NCBI RefSeq assembly: GCF_014641075.1
Contig: NZ_BMHP01000001.1
Location: 806,001 to 870,000 of the forward strand
DNA from: Paenibacillus nasutitermitis
GTDB taxonomy: Bacteria; Bacillota; Bacilli; Paenibacillales; Paenibacillaceae
Direction of reading: 5' to 3'
DNA length: 64,000 nucleotides
Numbering within the stretch: position 1 is the first letter of the stretch; each line of letters begins with the position of its first letter. The translations under genes were made by a program, and so were the position numbers. Below, piece by piece: positions 52,694-60,638 of this stretch. A model generated the notes under the pieces. That model made no database searches. It saw only the letters and a program-made list of their open reading frames with translations, and was not told the DNA's origin.

Positions 52694-54187
52694 ATGAAGA
52701 AGAAAAAGTTCTGGTCTACGGTATTAAGTGCTACTTTGGGAGTATCGATTGTTTTGAGTGGCTGCAGTTCAAGCAATAGTGGTACCCCAACAACAGGAAC
52801 TAGCGGTACTTCTTCTACGGGAACTGGCGGTACGTCATCCGAGGGATCTAAAGAAAAAAACAAAGTATCCATGATGAACGTATTCTTCTCCAACACAGCT
52901 CCTTCAGACGATGGTCCAATTGTAACGGAAACGGAAAGAATTACAAATACCGACTTAGACATCACTTATGTACCTTTCAATGTATACGCAGACAAATTAA
53001 ATGTTACGCTTAGCTCTGGTGAATTACCACAAGCAATTATGGTAGATAATCCATTCATTACAACGGTAATTAACGGAATTGAGTCTGGAATGTTCTGGGA
53101 CATCACTCCTTATTTGGATGAGTTTCCTAATCTGAAAAAGTATGATCAGCAAATTTTAGATAATCTATCGATTAATGGAGGTTATTATGTTATTCCGAGA
53201 CCTCGTCCACTCGTTCGTCCGGGAACCATCATTCGTAAGGATTGGCTTGAGAATGTTGGAATGTCAGAGCCAACCACGGCAGATGAATTTTACAACCTCC
53301 TAAAAGCATTCAAGGATAAAGATCCTGACAAAAATGGAGTCAATGACACCTACGGTCTCATGTTTTATGAGAACGTTATATCTCCTGAAATCTTCTCATG
53401 GTTTGGAGCGCCAAATCAGTGGAAGGTCGATGACAGTGGAAACTTTGTCAAAGACATTGAGACAAAAGAATTCCGCGAAGCATTAGCATTCGTACGGAAG
53501 CTCTATGTTGAAGGATTAATCAATAAAAACTTTGCAATTATAGTACGTAATGAAGCACGAAAGGATCTATATAATAGCAGGGTTGGTCTAACTATCGAAT
53601 CAATTGACGCGGTTGTGCCATTCTATTATTTACAAATGAAAGAAACGAAAAACGTCTATGATATGACAGTAGGTCCACCTGTTAACAATAAGGCCTATGC
53701 TGATACTGGAAATTTTGGAGGAGCTTTAATTCCAAAAACAAGCGTGAAAACGGAAGAAGAATTGAAAAAAGTATTAAGCTACTTTAATGCGGTAAATAGT
53801 GATGAAGCGAAGGCTGAATTCGTTAGAATTGTAAAAGAAAATGCATTAAAGCCAGCCGAAGAGCAATTCAATCTTGATGACTTGAAAAATCTAATTACGA
53901 CAGATGCCGTTATGTATCCTATTAGTGAAACAGATACGGATAAAATGCTAAATGAGCGCATGGTTGAGTATGCTGCAGTTGGTGTTTCCAATCCATCAAA
54001 TGGATTAATCTCACCGACACAAATCGAAAAAGATGAGCAGCTGAAAACAATTATTTCGGATGCAAAAACAAAATATGTGATGGGCGAAATTGATGATGCT
54101 GGCTTTGACGCTGCTGTAGAGATGTGGAAAAAAGCAGGTGGTTCGAAAGTGGCTAAAGAATTTTCTGAGCTTTATAAAAATAAATAG
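52694..54187 (+). CDS. extracellular solute-binding lipoprotein
   Basis: A 497-residue protein. The lipoprotein signal ends LSGC (Cys24) and is followed by a Gly/Ser/Thr linker. The mature part is a family 1 binding protein (DEFYNLLKAFKDKDPDKNG near 200, typical of LplA/YtcQ-type importers). ATG 52694 has GGAGGT 6 bases upstream. It supplies the permeases at 50412 and 51329. The ligand may be a glycoside carrying an aromatic or carboxylic group, judging from the neighbouring amidohydrolase and Rieske genes; that is inference. Confidence 0.9.
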   Translation: MKKKKFWSTVLSATLGVSIVLSGCSSSNSGTPTTGTSGTSSTGTGGTSSEGSKEKNKVSMMNVFFSNTAPSDDGPIVTETERITNTDLDITYVPFNVYADKLNVTLSSGELPQAIMVDNPFITTVINGIESGMFWDITPYLDEFPNLKKYDQQILDNLSINGGYYVIPRPRPLVRPGTIIRKDWLENVGMSEPTTADEFYNLLKAFKDKDPDKNGVNDTYGLMFYENVISPEIFSWFGAPNQWKVDDSGNFVKDIETKEFREALAFVRKLYVEGLINKNFAIIVRNEARKDLYNSRVGLTIESIDAVVPFYYLQMKETKNVYDMTVGPPVNNKAYADTGNFGGALIPKTSVKTEEELKKVLSYFNAVNSDEAKAEFVRIVKENALKPAEEQFNLDDLKNLITTDAVMYPISETDTDKMLNERMVEYAAVGVSNPSNGLISPTQIEKDEQLKTIISDAKTKYVMGEIDDAGFDAAVEMWKKAGGSKVAKEFSELYKNK

Positions 54188-54283
54188 ATAAATAGCCAAG
54201 CAGGGGATTCTATCGGGAGATATGATCCTCTTCTTGGACGCTTTTTATCTATGGTATGATAGTGAAAAAATGGGAGGAACAAC

Positions 54284-56587
54284 ATGATAAAGCTTGTGCC
54301 GAGAAGCTTTTTTAATAAAATGCTCATCATTAGCTGTCTGATTGGTGTTTTCCCAATTCTATTATTAGGATACCTATCATTCCATAAATCTGCATCCGTA
54401 TTACAAGAGGAGTTAACCGCAAGCAATAAACTTATTTTGCAGCAAAATAAAGCAAGAGTTGAATCGGTTTTGAAAACAGTCGACACGTTAACAACACAGA
54501 CGATTATTACTCCCGTTACGACCAATGCGATATCTATGCAAAGCGTATTGGATTTACCATTTGATTACGAGAATCGTGAGGTGTTTGAGAAACTAATCAT
54601 TAGCTTGGTACAAATTCAAGTGTTTGAGCTGGGTATTACAGATATTAAACTCGTCAGCTACAACGAAGACTGGCTAGTGGATAGCGGTGCCGTATACAAA
54701 ATGAAAAATCGTGTCCGCGTCGATAAACATGATGATCTATTATCTGAAATTTATCATGAGCTTACACTGGCGAGTGCTACCGGCAAGTCCTCCTACTGGA
54801 AGCTGGATTTTGAAGAAAATGGGAAATCCATCATTCAATTAAATAAAAACATACCATTAAATTCAAACCATCCATATGGTTTGATTTCTGTACATATTCC
54901 ATTAACCGAGCTTAATAAACAGCTATCTGGAGATTCTAGCAGCGACAATACGTTTGTCGTGGATTCAAACGGTCAAGTGGTTTCCAGTCTTATACAGTCA
55001 GATGTAGGAAGTCTGGTTACTGAACAAGCGTACTTCAAAGAAATCCAACTTATTGACCAGTTAGAAGGCTATTTTATTGACACAATCGACAATAAAGAGC
55101 TGCTCATTCAGTTTAATAAAGCCCAATATAATGACTGGATTTACATATCAGTAACGCCTATTAAAGAACTGATGAATAAATCCAAAAACATCAAATTTTA
55201 CACCATCATTAGTGTATCGATATTAATTTTACTCGTCATCGCAACTTCATATTTTTTCTCTAATCATATGTCTTCTCCAATTAGAAGGTTGTATCGTTCG
55301 ATTACGAAACATCAAGGAGAGCCTGATCATAACGAGATCCATTTTATAAGTGATCATCTCAGTGAGCTTACGACCTCAAAGCACCAGTTAAAGGTACAGA
55401 TGAATCAGCTGTATAAGCAAGCACAGGAATTTTTTGTGATAAAGCTTTTATTAGGACATGTTAATACCAGTACGATTGATGAGCAGTTGGAGAAGCTATA
55501 CTTGCCTGTGAACTGGGAAACCTGGAGCATTGTATCCTTGCAAATTGATCGACAAGAATTACAGTACTCCGCTCAGGATTATGATTTAATGCTGTTTGCT
55601 ATTTGCAATATTATCGACGAGACCATTGATAAAGCGTATACATTGCCTCCGGTAATAAACAACCAAATGATTCATCTTATTATGGGTAGTCCGCTTGAAA
55701 GCCCTGTTTCGTTAAAAATCTATTCGTATAATGCAATGGTGCAGCTGCAGTATAATATTAAATCTTTCTTAAAGCTTGCTGTAAATATCGGGATTAGCCG
55801 TGAGCATCACGACTGGATATATACCTCTTTAGCTTATGATGAAAGCATTCATGCGCTCTATTACCGGGCTCGTCTGGAGGATGAATCTATTTTAAGTATT
55901 GAAGAAGTAGAGCCGCATAACTCGGAATTATTCCGTTATCCGAAAGAATTAGAAAATCAGCTCATTGAATCGATTAAGCTATTAGATGAAGAGCATGCGG
56001 AAGCAAAATTAGAGGAGCTGCTTAAACATATTTGTTCCTTTGCCAATCATCATAGTGATTATCAGCATGCCATGAATCGATTGTTTAATAACCTTACAGG
56101 CATCATCCAGGATGCTGGTGAATCCATAAGCATGGTACTTGAGCAGCATCGTTTGCCTTTGTATATGCTCGAAAGCTCTCATTTGGTAGATGAAACGAAA
56201 CAGTGGCTAATTGTTCATTTAGTAAAGCCTTTAATCGTATGGAATAGAAAGAAAATTCAAAAGTCAGAAATCAATATTTCGCAATTTGTGACATTAGAGA
56301 TTATGGAGCGGTACGATCAGGATCTTAGTATTGAATATTTTGCGAGCCAGCTGAATTATCATCCGAGTTATATAAGTCGCGTATTCAAAAAGGATGTTGG
56401 AGTTTCATTCTCTGACTATTTATCTAATTATCGAATAGAAAAGGCTAAATATATGCTAAGGCATACAAATATGAAAATAGCTGATATTGCTGAGAAATTA
56501 AGATACAGCACGGCTTCTAATTTTAATCGCCAATTTAAAAAGGTTGTTCAGTTAACTCCTAGTCGATATAGGGAGCAAGAGGATTAA
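54284..56587 (+). CDS. membrane-anchored AraC-family transcriptional regulator
   Basis: A 767-residue one-component sensor-regulator. An N-terminal helix (MLIISCLIGVFPILLLGYLS, about 12-31), an extracellular sensor region and a second helix near 305-325 (FYTIISVSILILLVIATSYF) come before a cytoplasmic linker. The C-terminal AraC domain (LSIEYFASQLNYHPSYISRVF, then KIADIAEKLRYSTASNF) binds DNA. GGGAGGAACAAC precedes the ATG. It is the same design as the regulator at 11419 but not a recent copy. It probably activates the 49.3-58.1 kb operon. Confidence 0.9.
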   Translation: MIKLVPRSFFNKMLIISCLIGVFPILLLGYLSFHKSASVLQEELTASNKLILQQNKARVESVLKTVDTLTTQTIITPVTTNAISMQSVLDLPFDYENREVFEKLIISLVQIQVFELGITDIKLVSYNEDWLVDSGAVYKMKNRVRVDKHDDLLSEIYHELTLASATGKSSYWKLDFEENGKSIIQLNKNIPLNSNHPYGLISVHIPLTELNKQLSGDSSSDNTFVVDSNGQVVSSLIQSDVGSLVTEQAYFKEIQLIDQLEGYFIDTIDNKELLIQFNKAQYNDWIYISVTPIKELMNKSKNIKFYTIISVSILILLVIATSYFFSNHMSSPIRRLYRSITKHQGEPDHNEIHFISDHLSELTTSKHQLKVQMNQLYKQAQEFFVIKLLLGHVNTSTIDEQLEKLYLPVNWETWSIVSLQIDRQELQYSAQDYDLMLFAICNIIDETIDKAYTLPPVINNQMIHLIMGSPLESPVSLKIYSYNAMVQLQYNIKSFLKLAVNIGISREHHDWIYTSLAYDESIHALYYRARLEDESILSIEEVEPHNSELFRYPKELENQLIESIKLLDEEHAEAKLEELLKHICSFANHHSDYQHAMNRLFNNLTGIIQDAGESISMVLEQHRLPLYMLESSHLVDETKQWLIVHLVKPLIVWNRKKIQKSEINISQFVTLEIMERYDQDLSIEYFASQLNYHPSYISRVFKKDVGVSFSDYLSNYRIEKAKYMLRHTNMKIADIAEKLRYSTASNFNRQFKKVVQLTPSRYREQED

Positions 56588-56606
56588 TTGTTGAGGAGAT
56601 ACAGGT

Positions 56607-58067
56607 ATGAAAAATACAGGAGTACAATTGGCTGCTCACGTATGCAAGGCTGCCAATGAGGTGAGTATTTCAGCTGGCAAGCATATTCCAAGAGGTTGGT
56701 CAGCTTCGGTGATTGGGGATGAAGAGAACTCATTAAGCTTAAACTGGGATGATCATGCGCTGCAAGCCATCGAAAGTGAACAGGTAGCCGATTATCGTTT
56801 GCGCATTACAAATGCTGTGGATTATCGGGATGAACAGCTCATACTCGTGAAACTAAAGCAAAGCAGTGAGCTCATTGGTACGATTGATGTTCGTTATAGT
56901 TATGTGTTTCAATATTTTGAATTCATACTGGATAAAACAACAGCGAAAAAGGTTGTTACGGAGGGATTAGTATTAAGCTGTTCAGGCGAGATGCAGCAAC
57001 TTTGGATCTTTAATGATCAGAACAAAAGCATTGATCAGCATTTTTTTGTTCCGCATATACTCGTTATGACTGCAGAAACTACTAAAATTGAAGAGGCTAT
57101 TCATAGCCTGCTGTCTTTTAAATCCATACAGCCGTTTGGCTGGATTGAGGGATGTGTACTCGATGGCATAGACAGTTTTATGTATGGTAATTACTCGGAG
57201 AAGGCTAATCAAGCGCTCGATACACATCTTGGTCAATATGTAACAGCCGATGGAGAGCTTGTGTATGAAGATTTGTATGGAAATATAGCAGATGGCTCTT
57301 TTACTACCATCGAAGCAACCTTACCCGTAGCGATAATTGCTAAACGCCATCCTCATCACCCATTAATTGAAAAAGCAGCAGCTTTTTTTAAACAAAGAAT
57401 GCTCAAGTCAGCGCTTATTATCGATCATGATATGGTTTCTGCTGAAGGTTGCTATACAGTCGCCTATCCTTTAGCGGTGATAGCGAAAGTCTCGCAAAAT
57501 GAATCATTTGCGAAGCAAGCGATTGGGCAAATATTACTTCGCAAAAAATATTTAACGACGGATCAGGATGTCTATTTACGTTATATGCTTGATTCCCAAT
57601 CCTATACGTTTAAAAATTGGTCGAGAGCATACGGCTGGTATTACTTAGGATTAGTTAAAACCTATTGCACGCTCATGCATTCTGTATATAATCAGTTGCC
57701 TGAATTGGATGAGCTGCAACAAGAGATTGTAAGGATGAGTGAACTCGTATTAAAGCGGCAGCAGCCACATGGATTATGGAATGTATTTTTAGATAGGCCG
57801 GATACAATTGTTGAAACTTCTGGATCTTCAGCTATTGCAGCAGCAATGGCTATTTCAGTTAAAGAGAAAGTGATAGGTGACAGGTATTTGCAGGAAGCTG
57901 AGCAATGTTATCGGAATTTGGTAAAGCATTTAACGAACGATGGCCTATTAAGCGGAGTATCACAGCATAATGCAGGCGGTATGCAGCTGCAGCTAAGCGG
58001 CTATCGGGTTTTATCTCAAATGGGTTTAGGTCTATGGGGGCAGCTTCATAGTGCACTGTATGAATAA
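56607..58067 (+). CDS. GH88/GH105-like unsaturated uronyl hydrolase-type protein
   Basis: A 486-residue cytoplasmic protein. The C-terminal two-thirds have the alpha/alpha-barrel character of GH88/GH105 enzymes: YEDLYGNIADGSFTTIEAT near 225, SRAYGWYYLGLVKTY near 340 (the RxxGW motif of the family) and HGLWNVFLDRPDTIVETSGS near 390, where WxxxxDxP and ETSGS are highly characteristic. These enzymes release unsaturated uronic acids from lyase products. The N-terminal 150 residues are an extra region, perhaps beta-rich. It starts 19 bases after the AraC gene and ends the operon. Confidence 0.8.
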   Translation: MKNTGVQLAAHVCKAANEVSISAGKHIPRGWSASVIGDEENSLSLNWDDHALQAIESEQVADYRLRITNAVDYRDEQLILVKLKQSSELIGTIDVRYSYVFQYFEFILDKTTAKKVVTEGLVLSCSGEMQQLWIFNDQNKSIDQHFFVPHILVMTAETTKIEEAIHSLLSFKSIQPFGWIEGCVLDGIDSFMYGNYSEKANQALDTHLGQYVTADGELVYEDLYGNIADGSFTTIEATLPVAIIAKRHPHHPLIEKAAAFFKQRMLKSALIIDHDMVSAEGCYTVAYPLAVIAKVSQNESFAKQAIGQILLRKKYLTTDQDVYLRYMLDSQSYTFKNWSRAYGWYYLGLVKTYCTLMHSVYNQLPELDELQQEIVRMSELVLKRQQPHGLWNVFLDRPDTIVETSGSSAIAAAMAISVKEKVIGDRYLQEAEQCYRNLVKHLTNDGLLSGVSQHNAGGMQLQLSGYRVLSQMGLGLWGQLHSALYE

Positions 58068-58103
58068 TTAGCTTAATTGGCGACTGATCTTGAAAGCAAT
58101 TAA

Positions 58104-58132
58104 AGGCTACCGATCGATTAAGTCGGCAGCCT
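58104..58132 (+). terminator. terminator after the GH88/GH105-like gene
   Basis: AGGCTACCGA (58104-58113) pairs with TCGGCAGCCT (58123-58132) with one mismatch, followed by GTTGTATTATTTT. Confidence 0.7.
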
Positions 58133-58178
58133 GTTGTATTATTTTCAGTTAACGATCCCAGTACTTCATCTGATAAAC

Positions 58179-58943
58179 TTACAAATGGGATCCTCCACTA
58201 GCATCTATCAATTGGCCGGTTACCCAGCGGCTGTCAGGAGAGGCAAGAAAAGCAGCTATATCCGCCACATCACTTGGCTCTCCCCATCTTCCAAAAATAG
58301 AGAAAGCAGCACCGAACTTCCATCCGTCGGGATCTTTCAGCGTTGCAGCTTGCATGTCCGTGGCAACGAATCCAGGTTGGATTGCATTAATCGTAATCCC
58401 ACGGGGCCCTAATTGATTGCTTAGGGCGAGCGTTAGCGTGTTGATTGCCCCTTTGGTCATGCTGTATGCGGGAATAGCCGGGAGGGATATTCTCGTCGTT
58501 GCAGACGAAATATTAATAATACGACCTTCGTCTCGAATACGCGGCAGAGCTTGTTGAGTCAAGAAGAACGGCGCTTTCACGTTGATGGCCATAATCTCAT
58601 CGAAAGCTTGTTCCGTTGTCTCCTCAATGGATGTTGCTAAGGATATTCCCGCATTGTTTACCAGAATATCGAATCGAGTGTCACCCGTACGTTCCTTCAA
58701 AGCTATATCTAGCTTTTCATAAAGATCTTTCACGCCTTGTACAGACCCAAGCACAGAACCTATTGTGAAAGCAGAACCGCCCATCTGCTCAATCTCACGA
58801 ACCACGGTTTCTGCAGCATCATGGTTCCTTCCATAATGCACGGCTACTAAAAGTCCATCCTGAGCGAAGCGTTGTGCAATGGCTCGCCCTATTCCTCTAC
58901 TTGCTCCTGTTACTAATGCAATTTTGCCTTTTAACTTGCTCAT
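58179..58943 (-). CDS. short-chain dehydrogenase/reductase (FabG-like)
   Basis: A 254-residue classical SDR. TGASRGIG (about 12-19) is the cofactor motif, NNAG is at about 90-93, and the catalytic YSMTKGA (Tyr, Lys) is at about 159-165. The ending GQLIDASGG is standard for the family. I start at ATG 58943, 7 bases after AGGGGA; the frame from 58961 starts inside the site. It is monocistronic. It is likely to reduce a 3-oxo or sugar substrate; not enough to call FabG itself. Confidence 0.9.
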   Translation of the reverse strand: MSKLKGKIALVTGASRGIGRAIAQRFAQDGLLVAVHYGRNHDAAETVVREIEQMGGSAFTIGSVLGSVQGVKDLYEKLDIALKERTGDTRFDILVNNAGISLATSIEETTEQAFDEIMAINVKAPFFLTQQALPRIRDEGRIINISSATTRISLPAIPAYSMTKGAINTLTLALSNQLGPRGITINAIQPGFVATDMQAATLKDPDGWKFGAAFSIFGRWGEPSDVADIAAFLASPDSRWVTGQLIDASGGSHL

Positions 58944-59118
58944 TTCCCCATCCCCTAACATTATTTAGAATACCTTTTGCACTTTATTTATATCATTAAG
59001 TGACTTTTGAAATGTTGCTCTCTCATTCGAAGGACTCATTAATCATTTAGTTTGGAGATATCGATTTTTTTGTCTCTCCTCTCCACACATGTGGAGTGTA
59101 CAGTGTTACTTAAATGGA

Positions 59119-59142
59119 AAGGGGCTTTCGATTAAGCCCCTT
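59119..59142. terminator. terminator hairpin
   Basis: AAGGGGCTT (59119-59127) pairs with AAGCCCCTT (59134-59142). It overlaps the stop codon of the recombinase remnant on the minus strand. Confidence 0.7.
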
Positions 59143-59253
59143 GCAATAATTCACCCATTCCCTTAGGGTGGGCGATGTTGTAATGAATCTTGATAGAGCC
59201 ATCTTGATGGACTTCTATCTTTTGAATGACCTGATGAAGTAACTGTTTTAGGA
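59132..59253 (-). pseudogene. C-terminal scrap of a large serine recombinase
   Basis: The minus-strand frame ends [18 protein letters not shown], then IKIHYNIAHPKG, matching the typical last 40 residues of large serine site-specific recombinases (IxKIEVxxDGxIxIHYxF). Its upstream part is replaced at about 59254 by GC-rich IS66 DNA. Confidence 0.55.
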
Positions 59254-59255
59254 AA

Positions 59256-59750
59256 AAGCGCGGCGCCCGGCAGGAGCAACTGGCGTCTTTGTCGTCGGAA
59301 ACGATCACCCACCGGTTAGCGGACACAGAAGCGTTCTGTCCGTGCTGCAACGGCACCTTGCACGAGATGAGCAAGGAAGTGCATCGGGAACTGAAAATCA
59401 TTCCGGCCCAAGTGAGCGTCGTGGAGAACGTGCAGTTCGTCTACGGTTGTCGGTTCTGCGAGCGCAATGACACTCGGGGACCGGTGATCACGGCCTCGAT
59501 GCCGGCGCAGGCGTTTCCCGGCAGTATCGCCTCGCCCTCGGCGGTTGCGTATGTGATGACGCAAAAATACGTCGACAGCCAGCCGCTTTACCGGCAGGAG
59601 CAACAGTTTCAGCGTTTGGGAATCAACCTTTCCCGGCAGACGTTGGCGAACTGGATGATTGCGGGGGCAGAGCGGTGGATCGGGGCGCTATACGGACATT
59701 TGCATACGCGTCTGCTGGAGCAAGACATCGCGTATGCGGATGAGACGACC
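59256..59750 (+). mobile_element. truncated IS66-family transposase gene (TnpC)
   Basis: The frame from about 59256 contains the zinc-finger segment [52 protein letters not shown] and [20 protein letters not shown], all diagnostic for IS66 transposases. It ends after YADETT, just past the first catalytic Asp, and joins IS91-type sequence. Both ends of the element are missing, with no IS66 inverted repeats seen. The left junction is with the recombinase scrap. Confidence 0.85.
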
Positions 59751-60289
59751 AGTGGCAGACGGTCGTGCTGAAGTTGATTCGTCAAAATTTGAATGAACGG
59801 GATAAGAAGCAGGTGCAGCCGAGGCTGCAACAAGCCTACGCAAATAATGGGGAAGGCTTTTATGTGTATGCGCCGAAACAAAAAGGGAATGTGAAAGCCC
59901 AACTGGGATTCATAGGCCGCTACATCAGAAGACCGGCGATTGCGGTAAACCGGATCGTGAGCTATGACGGAGAATATGTGGAATTCAGGTACCATGACAA
60001 GATAGATGGGCAGGAGAAGACAGAGCGAGTAACCGTGGAAGAATTCATAGCGCGGCTTATTCGGCTGATCCCGGACGCGAATTTTAAGACCATAAGGTAT
60101 TACGGGGTATATGCCCGTCGAATCAAGGCGCTGTGTAAAAAGCTTGTGAGTGAATGGCAGCAAACCGCACGGAAATGGATCGTACGAGCCAAGCGCATGC
60201 TTGGGCGCAGAACATGGAGCGAGCAAGTGAAAGAAAAGACAGGACACGACCCGATGACTTGTCCGAAGTGTCAATGTTATTATGAATAG
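59750..60289 (+). mobile_element. truncated IS91-family transposase gene, amber-terminated
   Basis: From about 59750 the frame ([70 protein letters not shown]) is the C-terminal half of an IS91-type transposase. The catalytic tyrosine region and N-terminal zinc domain are missing. The frame ends with CPKCQCYYE and TAG at 60287-60289. The same frame then continues open (KGEVCLEGSAPLSKFLRDKM) into the zinc-ribbon protein, so the TAG looks like a nonsense mutation. Confidence 0.8.
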
Positions 60290-60346
60290 AAGGGAGAAGT
60301 CTGCCTCGAGGGAAGCGCGCCGCTGAGCAAGTTTCTGCGCGACAAG

Positions 60347-60565
60347 ATGGCCGGCAATTACATATGCCTGCAGTGTGAGGAGCAGGAAAAGATCCCGTAT
60401 GACGCAGTGAGAAGCTTTGACAGGATGGATATCGGGGATCCGATGGCGTCGCCGCAGTTTTCGTGCGGGTTTTGCGGAGGAGCGATGTACCCCGAGTATT
60501 ACAAAGGCGTGCATGGTTACGAGTACAGGATTGAGGATGTCCGTAAGGGGGACGTCGAAGAATAA
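60347..60565 (+). CDS. small zinc-ribbon protein, in frame with the IS91 remnant
   Basis: 72 residues from ATG 60347. Two cysteine pairs (ICLQCEE and CGFCGG) about 40 residues apart form a probable zinc ribbon; the C-terminus EYYKGVHGYEYRI is strongly patterned. No ribosome binding site precedes the ATG. The frame is continuous with the transposase frame apart from TAG 60287, so it may be the tail of a longer protein or an IS-associated passenger. Function unknown. Confidence 0.5.
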   Translation: MAGNYICLQCEEQEKIPYDAVRSFDRMDIGDPMASPQFSCGFCGGAMYPEYYKGVHGYEYRIEDVRKGDVEE

Positions 60566-60587
60566 CTCATCAGCACGAACGCAAAGG

Positions 60588-60618
60588 ACCGTCAGGGCGA
60601 TCTTCCCTGACGGTTTTT
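60588..60618 (+). terminator. Rho-independent terminator
   Basis: A perfect 10-bp stem (ACCGTCAGGG at 60588-60597, CCCTGACGGT at 60605-60614) is followed by TTTTC. Confidence 0.85.
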
Positions 60619-60638
60619 CTTGAAATTATCTTGACTGT

